A stretch of 64,000 bases of DNA, taken from Verpa conica (Eukaryota; Ascomycota; Pezizomycetes; Pezizales; Morchellaceae). The translations under genes were made by a program, and so were the position numbers. Each line of letters begins with the position of its first letter. The stretch's first letter is position 1. The notes beneath the pieces were generated by a model. It was given only the letters and a program-made list of their open reading frames with translations. It searched no databases and was not told the DNA's origin. Location: assembly GCA_033030425.1 (NCBI GenBank), contig JAUFSD010000007.1, positions 806,001 through 870,000 of the forward strand. Reading direction: 5' to 3'. Below are positions 23,541 to 33,911 of the stretch, in pieces.

Positions 23541-25544
23541 GGTGATGTAATATGCTTTTTTAGAATATTTGAAGGGGATTTGAGTAAGTTACTGAAGTGG
23601 TGAGTGCTTGAATGACTTGATATAGCAGAGATGAAGGAGACAGAGACACTATTTTATACTCCCACCCCGAGGCTAAGAATTGAATTGAGTTTTAATCGAA
23701 ACATCACGGTGTTAGTAAATATTCCACGGCAGTTGTGTTCTCTTGCGGCTCTGGTACTAATCTCGAGCCCAATTACTACTTTTGGCTATTACTATTCTGG
23801 ATACTGATTACCAAAAAGCCCGAGCCTCAAATGCCGTCCAACCTGCAAATATTTCAGTAATATAGATATTTGAAGCAACTACGGTAATGGTGCTCGGGCT
23901 TTACATGGTTTATTGATCTTACGAGGGTACGATCATCACACGGACCCGGAAGAACTCATAGATATTCCAAAAAGAGATCTATAGTCATTATATATTTATA
24001 TGAAAGGTCCCCCAAAGAGATAGCCGACTTTATCTGTGCCGTTGGCGAGGCTTATTCTTGCATAAAAAATTCTACATGCAAGATGCAGGTGTTAACAGCC
24101 GAGATATTTTGTAACATGCTTTATGCTAGCTCTGGGCTTTCGTATCACCACTATATCCTCGACGAAAACTACGTCCTGAACTGAGCTACGTTTCTCGTAG
24201 GTAATAATAACCCAACTACTCTTATCCGTTACTTACCGCGATTATCCGTTAGTAGGCATGGTAACAAATATGGTGATATATACAGCTTCAGACAATAGTT
24301 TGATAGTTTTTCGGCTAAAGATCGTGTCGTCGGGGAAGATTGTGGGGTCGGCATAATAATATTCACAGTCTCTCACTCGGCTAATATTTTGAACAATGAC
24401 AGGTACACCCGAAGGAAAGGGGAGCGACTAGCCCCATATACAGATAAAGTTAATAACATTCGAAAATTATAAAAACAGAAGCCAAATGCTCTATATACTT
24501 CAGAGAACGCCTTTATTTTTCGATTTTGTCGTCCCCTCCCTGCACAAGGACTGGGGAAGATGTCAGTAATGGCTGAACACACACAGAAACATATGCGCAT
24601 AGTTATCGTTAGCAGCGCATTATGAACCCATTACTGAATATCGCCTAAAACAATTTCCCCCCCAAACCCCTCTTCCCCCTCTGGGTATTAGCTAACTGTA
24701 AGGAACGACCTAGTTTAGGAAGCACTTTTTTAACCCCTATGCTCACTGTAAGGCAACCGGTAGTTCTACTCACCCAAGGCCACCATCGCGGGGCATTTCT
24801 AATAATATATAACAGTGCTCACAGCCTGCCTCGCCTGTTTCTCAATTCGTTTATTGGAGTACCTGCCGATATGAGCGGGGACAGGGTTCACTCCATATAC
24901 GAACCCATTCAGCCTCGACTTATCAGCCTAGTTTGAATTTCGGCTGGTAAGTATTCATGATTATCCCCTATCTTTTCACTTCCCCCCTCTCCTTTCCTCC
25001 CCTCGCGTGATACGGCAAGCCGTTCTTTCCCAAGACGGAAGTCAAAATGGTGAGATGGCGAGGTTCGAACTTGGGGGGCCGAAATGGGCAAGTCCATTAT
25101 GACCGGGACTTTCTTTCGTAGCCGCCCCAAGGTATTTGGTACACACAGACCATTAGCTATCTATCCCCGCATTTATTTGAAGCCTTATCCGAGATAGGTT
25201 TAGGGGAGACTAAAATGTACACCAGGGTAGGTAGCTACTTTTGTATCTTGTTACGTATGTACTTAGATTTATGTTGTATATCTTCCTAAATACCCCGGAT
25301 CTTCGCCTGTCATTTCGGCGAGACCTCCATAGCGGGCCGACCACGGCCCGATATGGGGATATGTAGGAGTACGCTCCTGGGCAGCAGTAGACTATCGTGT
25401 TTCCTATTTTCTACAATTTAGTAATAAGGTAGGCCGAGTGAGATGCTGTGAATATTGTCACCACAGAGCACGTTGTGAGCGGGATATAAAAAAGTAAGAG
25501 TTTAATTAAATAGAAGTAACTAAGGCTGTGTATCACAGCAAAAA
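23541..25544. other. Gene-free AT-rich block
   Basis: The first ~100 bases are the leader and promoter of the secreted protein gene. The rest holds no supportable gene. A tRNA-like B-box motif near 25066 was examined and rejected. Confidence 0.55.
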
Positions 25545-25624
25545 CGACCAGCAAGGGACTCGAACCCTCAACCTCGGTCTTGACCTCTTAGGAGGACCAC
25601 GCGCTACCATTGCGCCAACCGGCC
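25545..25624 (-). tRNA. tRNA-Arg(CCT) with 8-nt intron, copy 1
   Basis: The cloverleaf folds on the minus strand: acceptor GGCCGGT/GCTGGTC, D arm GCGC-AATGGTA-GCGC, anticodon stem TGGTC/GACCG, loop CTCCTA+A with anticodon CCT, T arm GAGGG-TTCGAGT-CCCTT. An 8-nt intron (AGAGGTCA) sits after position 37, the standard eukaryotic site. A T-rich stretch follows the 3' end. It is identical to copy 2. Confidence 0.95.
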
Positions 25625-26040
25625 TGCTATGAGAACTAGCCCTATTTGAAATTTTTCAGCTTAATGTTTTCATCTTATTATCTTTGTGCCGAGCCCCCCT
25701 TATAAGAATGTCAACCCTAACCCTGTATCTTCAAGGTCGAAAGTCGACCAGCTGGATGATGCCTAGTTTTTTGCTTATGGGTTGATTTACAAATATGAAA
25801 CTAATAGAAAGTGACTGCCGTAAGAAGTATTATACAAATGAAGCATTGGTTAAAAAATATATACGTGAATCATCGTGCACCTCATAACCTTATAAAAAAA
25901 ACCTCGTGAAAAGGCGTAATTTTCATAACCCCCGTAACTTTCGTAAAACTCTTAAGACATAGTTTTCGTAGAGCGCAATGGTATATCAAACCTGTCATAT
26001 CCGAACCTAGAAACCTCTCTATGCTAGAAGAACCCCCCCC
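25625..26040. other. Intergenic spacer
   Basis: A/T-rich spacer between the tRNA and the MARVEL-like gene. No gene is seen. Confidence 0.55.
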
Positions 26041-26721
26041 TCATACAATCCTCTCCTCAACAATATACTCTCCAGTCCTAGGATCCCTATGGCGGTGTCT
26101 GTGCCTCCTATGCGATCGTGAACGTCTAGCATACTGTGCGCTGCCTCGCCGAGTATAAGTCTTCTCCCTGATAATCTCCTCATCCTCCTTCTTATTCTGC
26201 ATCATGATAATAATCGCTAGTATTGCCGATATGAAAAAGAAGATAATGTTCGCAATCCCAAGTCCCATTGCTGCTTTTGCAAGATCGCAGTGGTTGTTGT
26301 TTCCGTCCCATATTGGATCTATACTAGCATTGGTATTTGTGATCTGTGAAGTATACACTTTCGTTCCCTCATCCGTGGTGTATACGATAGTTTCAGGGAC
26401 GTAGCCGCTAATACATCGGGTGGTGATATTCGATATTAGGACTACACCGGCGATGAGACCTGCTATTATGGCAACATCCCCAATAGCCATCCATATAGCT
26501 GTATTGTGGGCGCGAATCTGGGTGAGGAGAACACAGAATGCCCATATGGATGCGAGGAGTGCGACAATGAAGAGACAGAGGACTCCGGCTGGGGCAACGA
26601 TTCTACTCGAATTATAGACATTGATGAGAGCCGCGAGAATTGCCCAGCAAGGGATGAGGGTTAGGATCTGTAGAACGCGGACGATCGTGAGGGCGTTCGC
26701 GGTACCGTCGCTTTTTGCCAT
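26041..26721 (-). CDS. Four-TM MARVEL-like membrane protein
   Basis: A single exon encodes 226 residues. Four hydrophobic segments lie at about 14-36, 42-66, 78-99 and 150-172, and a loop of about 50 residues between TM3 and TM4 carries two sequons (NIT, NAS). The arrangement, with TM3 and TM4 separated by a larger outer loop containing two cysteines, fits the MARVEL or Sur7-like tetraspan proteins of fungal plasma membranes. The cytoplasmic tail is strongly basic (ARRSRSHRRHRHRHRD), ending EYIVEERIV, and follows a charged EDEEIIREKTY stretch. The basic tail could bind membrane lipids. The exact family is inferred from topology only. The ATG at 26721 begins the only plausible frame. Confidence 0.8.
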   Translation of the reverse strand: MAKSDGTANALTIVRVLQILTLIPCWAILAALINVYNSSRIVAPAGVLCLFIVALLASIWAFCVLLTQIRAHNTAIWMAIGDVAIIAGLIAGVVLISNITTRCISGYVPETIVYTTDEGTKVYTSQITNTNASIDPIWDGNNNHCDLAKAAMGLGIANIIFFFISAILAIIIMMQNKKEDEEIIREKTYTRRGSAQYARRSRSHRRHRHRHRDPRTGEYIVEERIV

Positions 26722-27266
26722 GATTGGGCTAGCTAGGGGGCTAGCTTGCTTAGGGTAAAAGAATGATTGGATAGTATGATTGGTAATGAGCTTAAGCCTT
26801 AAGCCAGCGAATGGTTGAGCGATATAACAGAGCTAGCGAGAGAACTGAATAGTGAAGATGTTCAGATATTCAGGAGTGTCAAGGCACGCGGCATGTGGCG
26901 ATTATGGGGGGTAGTTATATGCTAGATCTTTTCACATCTTGGGCCAGAATTCCAGAGATCGAAACCTTTCTTGGAACAGATTCCCAGTATGCAGCCTCAT
27001 GACGCTGCCATGAAACAATTGCACGGCATCAAGGCGCAGGCTGTGACGTCATTAGAAGCCCCGCAGGAAGAGGAGGAAGAGGTTGGAGATGTGGTTACAA
27101 TCTGGCCGGGTTCAAACCTGTTCGCGAATAGTGACCCCTGCAAGGGCCACCGTACCCTGAGAAAAGGCACAACGCATGAGTGATCATTGGTAAATGCATC
27201 GGTCGCACCAATACCCTCAGGATTAGAATAAAGTGTAAGACATGGCCTTTGCTTACGCAATGAGTT

Positions 27267-27442
27267 ATACAGTCGTTCACCCGGTGACGACGAGTACCGT
27301 CTGGCAACGAACAAGGGGGTTTGGAGCCAATAGGCGACAAAGTATCTCCTCAGCTTGGCTTTTTTCTTTGCTTACATTATACTAGATATGACCCCTGTTC
27401 GTCGCCAGGCGGTACTCGTCGTCACCGGGTGAACGACTGTAT
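27267..27442. repeat. 51-bp inverted repeat with 74-bp spacer
   Basis: Left arm 27267-27317 and right arm 27392-27442 are reverse complements at 48 of 51 positions. The three mismatches are all transitions: in the left arm T, A and A stand where the right arm implies C, G and G. The arms contain the word ACCCGGTGACGACGAGTACC. The spacer (27318-27391) has no repeated structure. It could be a foldback element, a MITE, or a regulatory hairpin; no target-site duplication is visible. Confidence 0.9.
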
Positions 27443-28025
27443 TCTGTGAAAGGGCTCAAGGTAAAACTGATCCAATAACTGAACATTACTAGGGTCCTAG
27501 CAGATGAACGTAAGCAATCGTCTTTTTTTGTCTCTTCTGGATTCTATTGGGCAATTGAGCCATTGATCTGGACATGACCTAATGGCCGTAAATGGTTTTA
27601 CACATGGATCAGGACAATAACATATATGGTTATTATCCCGAGGTTCGTACAAGCTTTCTATCAAGCATTCCGGGATTTTCATGTTTCACATGCTTGAATA
27701 GTAAACAGCTTTTAAGGAACGGGAAGATAACCTTAAAAATTTCCGCATTAGCAGTTCAATTCATTGAAGGGGCAACGATCAAGAAATTCCTATTCGCATA
27801 CGTTTATTTCCCCTGGCCTAGAGTTGTAGAATAGTACTACGGTAGACATAGCGAATCTGGTAGATAGCTACAGAGCAAGACACTCTTATCAGATTCACTA
27901 TATCCAATCCTAAAGGCTGTATGTATGTATTTATAGTTATTCCTTATCACTTACCGACGACTCATCCGTGCTCTTTCCCCGAGATTCCACTCATATATGG
28001 TATTGTGATACTTACCAGGATCCTC

Positions 28026-28053
28026 ATTGTCACTAAATCATTGTCACTAAATC
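28026..28053. repeat. 14-bp tandem repeat, two copies
   Basis: ATTGTCACTAAATC occurs twice without mismatch (28026-28039, 28040-28053), about 390 nt upstream of the Atg28-like start codon. Confidence 0.85.
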
Positions 28054-28162
28054 AATGCGATAGTTTATGATTGCCTGAGTATTTCAGTACTGAGGCCACG
28101 ATAGATAGGAAGGAAGGAATAGTTTTTATATGTTCGCTCGGGTAGAATATATGTACATAGTA

Positions 28163-28193
28163 AAACCCTAAGTTATATATAGGGTTAGGGTTT
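28163..28193. promoter_or_regulatory. Inverted telomere-like motif (AAACCCTAA / TTAGGGTTT)
   Basis: AAACCCTAA at 28163-28171 faces TTAGGGTTT at 28185-28193 across 13 nt. It is about 245 nt upstream of the start of the Atg28-like gene. Telobox-like motifs act in promoters of some eukaryotes, but a role here is only inferred. Confidence 0.4.
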
Positions 28194-28437
28194 ACTGGCG
28201 TACTGATATGGTCGGGCTTGGCAGCTTGTGACCTCAAGTCCTCGTGCCGATAGTCAACGCGTTATCAAAGCTTTGAGCTGTATCAGCTATCACCCCCACC
28301 TTATCCTCCTAGTCATCCTCATTTTTGCTATCTCATCTGTCTCTATCCAGACAATAAAGTTCTCTACTACGTCTTTCTCTACTGTCTTGTCTTTTGTTGT
28401 TGAGATATCCCATTTGTTGTTTGAAACACCTGTCAAA

Positions 28438-30069
28438 ATGACCTCTCCGGACCTCAACCCACCAAGCTACCTCCACGGTTCTCCTAGCAATATGTCTGAC
28501 CCTTTTACATCACCCCCTCGCCGCAAGACCCGCTTCACCTCCACGACTAAGAGCTCTCCAGGTTACTCAGTGGCTAAAACTTACAACTATGCTGACCGAG
28601 AGCCGCTGTTCTCAGAATCTGAAGTTCTTCCCCCACCTCCTAGCCTTATACTCCCTCCACCAGCAGTTACTAGCTATGCCTACGCCCGGAGTGCCTCTAG
28701 TTATACTCTGCAACGGTCACCGCTACACCAGCTGCAACAACAGTCAAAGCATCTCACTGAGCAGCTTCAGGTGCTGCTAGATGCACAGTCCAGTGCGTTG
28801 ATGTCTGGTGGGACCTTTGCTACAACACGTTCTACCGGTAGTGGGTCACCATATACGCAGGGTACAAAGGGCCATGGGAAGAAGAAACCGATTTCTCTAC
28901 AAGAAGCTAGGAATGGTGTCCTGAAAGCAATGCAAGAGCTGGCAGAGATCAAAGATGTCGAGGAGGACGTATACGCATCCCAAGTCACTGAGCGGGAGGG
29001 ATTAGTCAAAACTGTAGAGACTTGGGGGAAAAAGACGAAGCTCTTGGAGGAAGAGATCCAAAAAATTGAGGAAGGAGAGGATGGACAACGGACTGAGGCC
29101 TTAAGGGGAGAAAAGTTAGAATTAGAGACCGAAATTCACCAGCTTCGCCTTCACCTTTCTAAACTTGAATCTAAGCACTCTAACATTTCCATTCAACTCT
29201 CCGAACTTGAGTCTACTATATCATCAAAAACATCATCCTATCAAGCTTCGCTCACATCGTTGAGAAATAAAACTGCAAGTTTCCTTTCGACACACCGTTA
29301 TGCCTCCCCCTCAACTGCTATCGAGTCCTGGTCCCTTGAGCGCGAAGCCCTCAGTGAAAAGAAACAACAAGCGAGAACCGAAGGGGATGCTCTGAGAGAT
29401 GGGATAGTCATGTGGGAAGACGCACTATCACTTGTGTCTAGTTTCGAGGAGAAGCTACGTGCACAGCTAGTTACTTCTACTAGCGCAACAATAAAACGTA
29501 TAAATCAAGGAGATATGAAGGTTAAAATCATGCGGGATATTGAAGAGATTATCAATAAGCTTGATGAAAGGTTGAAGCTTGCAGAGGAAAGAAACTGGAA
29601 GCTATTAGTTTGTTGTGTGGGAGCAGAGCTTCAAGTCTTTTTGGAGGCAAGGGAGGTGATGAGAAAGAGCTTGGAGACTACTTCATCGAAGAATGTCTCG
29701 AGCGCTGGGAGCTCAGGTGGATCTGATGATGGAGGAAGTCAACATGACGAACGAAGTGCGACGCAATCTAGGAGCTCGTTGAGAAGTGGTCTTAGGAGTT
29801 TTGGAGCTGGGGGTAGTCAGGGATCCAAAAGGAGGACACTGAGTGCTGCTGAGTCATTGAGGAAAGGAATGAGCTCTGCGGGTGCCCACTCTCTTCCTAC
29901 AGGTGGTAATGTCAGCCTTCTTGACCGTAGCGATGATAGACAGTCTGGTAACGATGGTAACGATGGAGATGATGAAGGAGATAAGAGCGGTGGGGAACTG
30001 TTATTAAAGGTTGATGATGTTGGTGATGCGACACGGGATATGCCGGATTATTCCCCACTAGACGATTAA
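28438..30069 (+). CDS. Coiled-coil protein resembling autophagy factor Atg28
   Basis: A single exon of 543 residues starts MTSPDLNPPSYLHG; the ATG has the context TCAAAATG and follows a CT-rich leader. The open frame extends upstream to 28228 but has no ATG there and codes for an implausible hydrophobic stretch. An N-terminal Pro/Ser-rich region (1-90) precedes a helical segment SKHLTEQLQVLLDAQSSAL, then KKPISLQEARNGVLKAMQEL, two blocks that I associate with the filamentous-fungal Atg28 family. A long coiled coil follows (about 175-320: REGLVKTVETWGKKTKLLEE, LRLHLSKLESKHSN), and the C-terminus is Ser/Gly/Asp-rich and disordered. Atg28 is reported in pexophagy in yeasts. The match is by memory of motifs, so the name is tentative; the coiled-coil description is firm. 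Confidence 0.75.
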   Translation: MTSPDLNPPSYLHGSPSNMSDPFTSPPRRKTRFTSTTKSSPGYSVAKTYNYADREPLFSESEVLPPPPSLILPPPAVTSYAYARSASSYTLQRSPLHQLQQQSKHLTEQLQVLLDAQSSALMSGGTFATTRSTGSGSPYTQGTKGHGKKKPISLQEARNGVLKAMQELAEIKDVEEDVYASQVTEREGLVKTVETWGKKTKLLEEEIQKIEEGEDGQRTEALRGEKLELETEIHQLRLHLSKLESKHSNISIQLSELESTISSKTSSYQASLTSLRNKTASFLSTHRYASPSTAIESWSLEREALSEKKQQARTEGDALRDGIVMWEDALSLVSSFEEKLRAQLVTSTSATIKRINQGDMKVKIMRDIEEIINKLDERLKLAEERNWKLLVCCVGAELQVFLEAREVMRKSLETTSSKNVSSAGSSGGSDDGGSQHDERSATQSRSSLRSGLRSFGAGGSQGSKRRTLSAAESLRKGMSSAGAHSLPTGGNVSLLDRSDDRQSGNDGNDGDDEGDKSGGELLLKVDDVGDATRDMPDYSPLDD

Positions 30070-30693
30070 TTATCAACGCTGGAAATGATATCCTATGATT
30101 CTGGACATTTTTTTGTTCTTCTCTTTATTCTCTCTCCCCTCTCTTTCTTCGTTGTTTTCTATTATCACTACTATCTTACGTTATACGATTTGTGCTACGA
30201 TATTTGGCTAGAATTTATATCCCTACGACTTTATACTGAACTTTCTTTGATTGTAGGGAGGTGGAGTTGGGTCTTGTCTTTCTTTAGTATTATGTAGGCG
30301 GGCACGGAGTTTTGATTATCTGCTTAGGGTTATGGTTTCTTTTTATATCTTACTTTATTATTCTTAGTACTTTTTTCTGTCGCTTTGTTCTATGTATGCG
30401 ACCGTAAAACAGACCAGTCTCTACTTTCTTTCTCTTGGTATATGCTATTGATTAGGGTAGTGTTTGGCTGTATACTGTGTACTACCTATACTATAAACAC
30501 GGAACAACGAGAGGGCCACAAGAGCTTATCATAGTTGTGCTTTAACCTATACCTACGGATTCAACCGTTGACAAATCTTTTTATGCACTAGCAATATATA
30601 CTGGCTACATGCCAACATTCTCCCTCGCAAAATAGTCTTGGCATTCTCCTAAATGACGTCTCAAATTTTGAAAATATTTTCGTGTAATAAGTT
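30070..30693. other. 3' flank and spacer
   Basis: T-rich sequence suitable for a 3' untranslated region. No gene is supported; the 70-codon frame at 30085 is pyrimidine-rich UTR-like sequence. Confidence 0.6.
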
Positions 30694-30773
30694 GGCCGGT
30701 TGGCGCAATGGTAGCGCGTGGTCCTCCTAAGAGGTCAAGACCGAGGTTGAGGGTTCGAGTCCCTTGCTGGTCG
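30694..30773 (+). tRNA. tRNA-Arg(CCT) with 8-nt intron, copy 2
   Basis: The fold is the same as copy 1 and the sequence is identical over all 80 nt, including the AGAGGTCA intron. It is followed within 15 nt by T runs (ATCTTTTTG and a second T8 run), good RNA polymerase III terminators. Flanks differ from copy 1, so the copies are not a recent long duplication. Confidence 0.95.
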
Positions 30774-31418
30774 CTGAATAATCTTTTTGATTTGATTTTT
30801 TTTGTTTCCCGAGATTTTTGGGAGCATGGGTTTGGGAGCGATTAGTTGGGGTCTGGCGGTGGGGTGATACTGCGCTTGGGATCTGTGTATTATTTGTGCA
30901 TTGAGAGGGAGAGATCTAAAATTTGTGAATTGCTAATGATGGGCTCGTATTTATTATGTGCACCATACCCCAGTATATATATGTACTACTTGTTACCCTA
31001 GTCCCCAATTTATAGGTATAGATATCAGTACTACCTATCCTTATTTTGCTCATTATCTTTAACTAATAGATCATCTCAAGGTACAAACATGAAGTGGAAA
31101 TGGAAGAATACGGATATACAGCTAGAAAAAAACACGAAAGGAATCGGAAAAGGAATATACTATTTATACAGTTCCCATCTGAACTCCCGTATAATGTTCT
31201 ACGGTCTACCTAACAAGTACGATCTGTATAGAAAGAAGGAAAGGAAAGGAAGGGGGGGAAACAGACCCTCAACGCCTTAACCCTCCAGTTATATCATGTA
31301 TCTTACGCTAATCTAGGGCACCCCCATGCTACTCAAAATTAAACTCTCTAGGAAAATATTTAAAAAAAAGCCCTCCCTCCCCTACACAATTCTTCTCAAC
31401 TCCTCCATACTCTTCTTC
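30774..31418. other. Intergenic spacer
   Basis: AT-rich with an A/G-rich stretch near 31220-31262. No gene is supported. The end of it should contain the 3' flank of the lipase gene. Confidence 0.55.
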
Positions 31419-33911
31419 CTACCAATCCCTACCTTCACCATCACCTGTTGCAGGGGTCATTCTTCCAGGCCCTCTATCCCATCTCCGGACCGGTGAGGAT
31501 GGTGTTACCACAACGGGTATAGATGGCAGAGAAGTAGGGAATAGATGTCGAGTTGAAGTAGTCACGGAAGGCGCAGAGGGTCGACGGTAATGGTGCATCC
31601 TTCTTCGAGAAGTATTCGCTGCACCGTGTGTCTCATCTTCACGATCGGCTCCCTCACTTTCCGAGTCTGCGTTGATAAAACTCCATCCGCAGGCACCCTC
31701 GGAGGAGAGGGATTTACTTCTCCTCATTTCTTCTGTCTCTGGTTCTGTGTCTGCAGATATATATTCTGAGGTTGTAACCCCCGGAACATTGCCTTCATCC
31801 TCGACATCTGGGGGATCGAGCTCCTTAGATGGTGCGTGTCTGACAGTGAGGAAATTCCAGTTACTCCTACTCCTCATAAGTACTGGTGAGGTTGTCCCAC
31901 TTCTCCAACCTCGTGACAGGCTCCGATCCCAAAGTGAATATATGCTTGGATCATGACTCCGCATTCGTCTCCTCGTACCTAGTTTTCTGTCGCGCCCACC
32001 TGCCATAGGAAGATTTGAGGCACCACTGTTGATAATCGAGGAAGCTGCTCCTCCTGCTGCTCCAAATCCTCGCCCATTACTGCTGCTGGCTCTCCAGAAG
32101 TTTCCTAATCGTAAGTCTGCTTGACTAGGCGAGAATACAACTCTTGTCCTAAGTTTATGAATCGCCAAGTCAAGCGCCAACTCAATAGCGCAATGATTCC
32201 GAATCCTACTTAGCTTCGGCCAGGTCGCACGCTCGCCCCGGAGTGTTGCTTGGAACATGAACTCTGCAGTCGGGTTCTTGAGTATCTTTGGGAAGTCCAC
32301 ATACGAGATCTCGGGGAGTATGGTGATGTCCCCGGAGTATTTCTGAGACAGGACAGAGCGGGCTTTTGTCAAACTTGTCCTAAAAACGCCAATTTCTGCC
32401 AACATGTTCATCCTATGGAGTACCTCTCCCATCGCTAACTTCACAGCCGTTTCACCCCACCCTGGAACAGTGCTCTCGGGTGGTCTGGGTGCATGGTCTG
32501 GGGAGACAAGGTCTTCTTTTGATAAGAAAGGAACGACATGGGGGTTTACCTGACTGACGATGAAGTGGTTGACGTTGAACATCTCAGCGAGCCTTGTCAT
32601 CGGAAGGTCATTCTCAACAGATCCATCGATCCATCGCTGTGGAGTCGGGTTCCAAGGGACTGGAAGGCCTGTTTTGGGGTCCTTGGAAAGCAGAGACATG
32701 GCGGAGAAGAGGAATGGAACTGAACAAGATGCAGCAACGGCAGACCAGATTAGAACGTTGGGGGCGGATATATAGTTTAGCAGACGCGGGAGCTCGTAAA
32801 TACTAGCGCTTGTAACGCATATATTCAATATTCTCCGTGTGCGGTTGTATGCTTCTTGGAATGTTATATCTCCCAGCAACTCCCGCATGACCCCCGTCAA
32901 ATGCCCAATATCAATCCAAGCGCCAATCTTTAGAAATCTCGCAACGCGATGCAGCAAAGTTTCTGGATTCTTTCCATCTTCAAATACATCTAGATTTCCG
33001 AATGGGAACTCGTTTAAGATAGTCGGAATTTCATCATCTGTCCGTGTACATAGTACTGCAGCGACAATAGAACCAGCTGAAGCCCCAGAGATAATCCTAG
33101 GCAACAAAGATGCCTCCAATAACGCTTTAAGGACACCAATATGGTTCATGCCAAAGGTCGCACCACCGGATAATAAAAGCGCTGTACGGCCGAAGGCTTG
33201 GCGCGTGTTGATGAGAGAATCGAGGATCTGCCGGCTCGTAGGAGTATCTACAGTCACAGGAAGGGTGAGGAGGTTGTTGAGTGTTGCCAGACATGAGTCT
33301 ATGTATTCTTCTATAAGACGCTTTGTACCGGTATGAGAATGTTTGTAGAGCTGTCCAAGTTATCATTAGCTAAAGGCAATAGTACAATAGGTATATCATA
33401 TATGTACTCGAATGTTCCCCATTTCACCTAAATTTCGCGACAACGTTGTCCGTATCAGGAACAGCATCCTTCCTATATCACAAGAGAGTCGCGCATCCTC
33501 TAGCTGTTTCAAACGCGCTGCTATCAGAGTAAAATCGTAGTCTGGCGAACGGGGGTCCGATTTCCACGCTTCATTTCCTTCTAGAAGATCCAGCTCCTTT
33601 GCGGCTTTATCCCAGTCTGCAAATTCCGTTGCCTTGTGGAGAGACCAGTTAGTCAGTAAAACCATCCCCCATAAGCATTCCACAAATGGGGAACAAACAT
33701 TCTTCAGACGCGTACTAGCAAGCTGGTGGCGTTTCGTAGCTTCATCGAGAACGAACACTGATGAGAGTGCAGCAGTGGGGTCTTTGATCAAACGGAATAG
33801 TGGTGCAAATGTGCTCTCGGGTTTGCTTTTTATAGGAGCATTGGGTCTTGTGCTATCAGATGAGCGTCGGTGGTTATAGGGCGTAGTAGGGACGGCTTGG
33901 AAGAACGACAT
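31419..33911 (-). CDS. Patatin-type triacylglycerol lipase (Tgl3/Tgl4/Tgl5-like)
   Basis: Two exons, complement of 33408-33911 and 31419-33350, encode 811 residues; the 57-nt intron (33351-33407) has donor GTACAT and rebuilds the family block LSRNLGEMGNIRLYKHSHTG. The patatin domain shows the oxyanion motif SGGATFG (about 229-235), the nucleophile elbow GASAG with Ser at about 259, and the catalytic aspartate in WIDGSVENDLP at about 410. The N-terminal region (DWDKAAKELDLLEGNEAWK, YDFTLIAARLKQLEDAR) is the extension typical of fungal Tgl lipases. These enzymes hydrolyse stored triacylglycerol on lipid droplets. The C-terminal 280 residues are Ser/Arg/Pro-rich and probably disordered and phosphorylated, as in Tgl4. 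Which of Tgl3, 4 or 5 is closest cannot be settled by eye. Confidence 0.93.

Larger units (their letters stand above)
26722..28437. other. Intergenic region with a large inverted repeat
   Basis: It contains a 51-bp inverted repeat (27267-27442), a 14-bp tandem repeat (28026-28053), a telomere-like inverted motif (28163-28193), and a pyrimidine-rich leader (about 28370-28437) before the next gene. No gene is supported. Confidence 0.6.

Noticed and set aside
25020..25140. B-box-like GGTTCGAAC with possible tRNA
   Set aside because: The T stem pairs poorly on either strand and no acceptor or D arm can be built.
28228..28437. N-terminal extension of the Atg28-like frame
   Set aside because: No ATG at its beginning; the segment is pyrimidine-rich leader sequence and translates to an implausible hydrophobic stretch.
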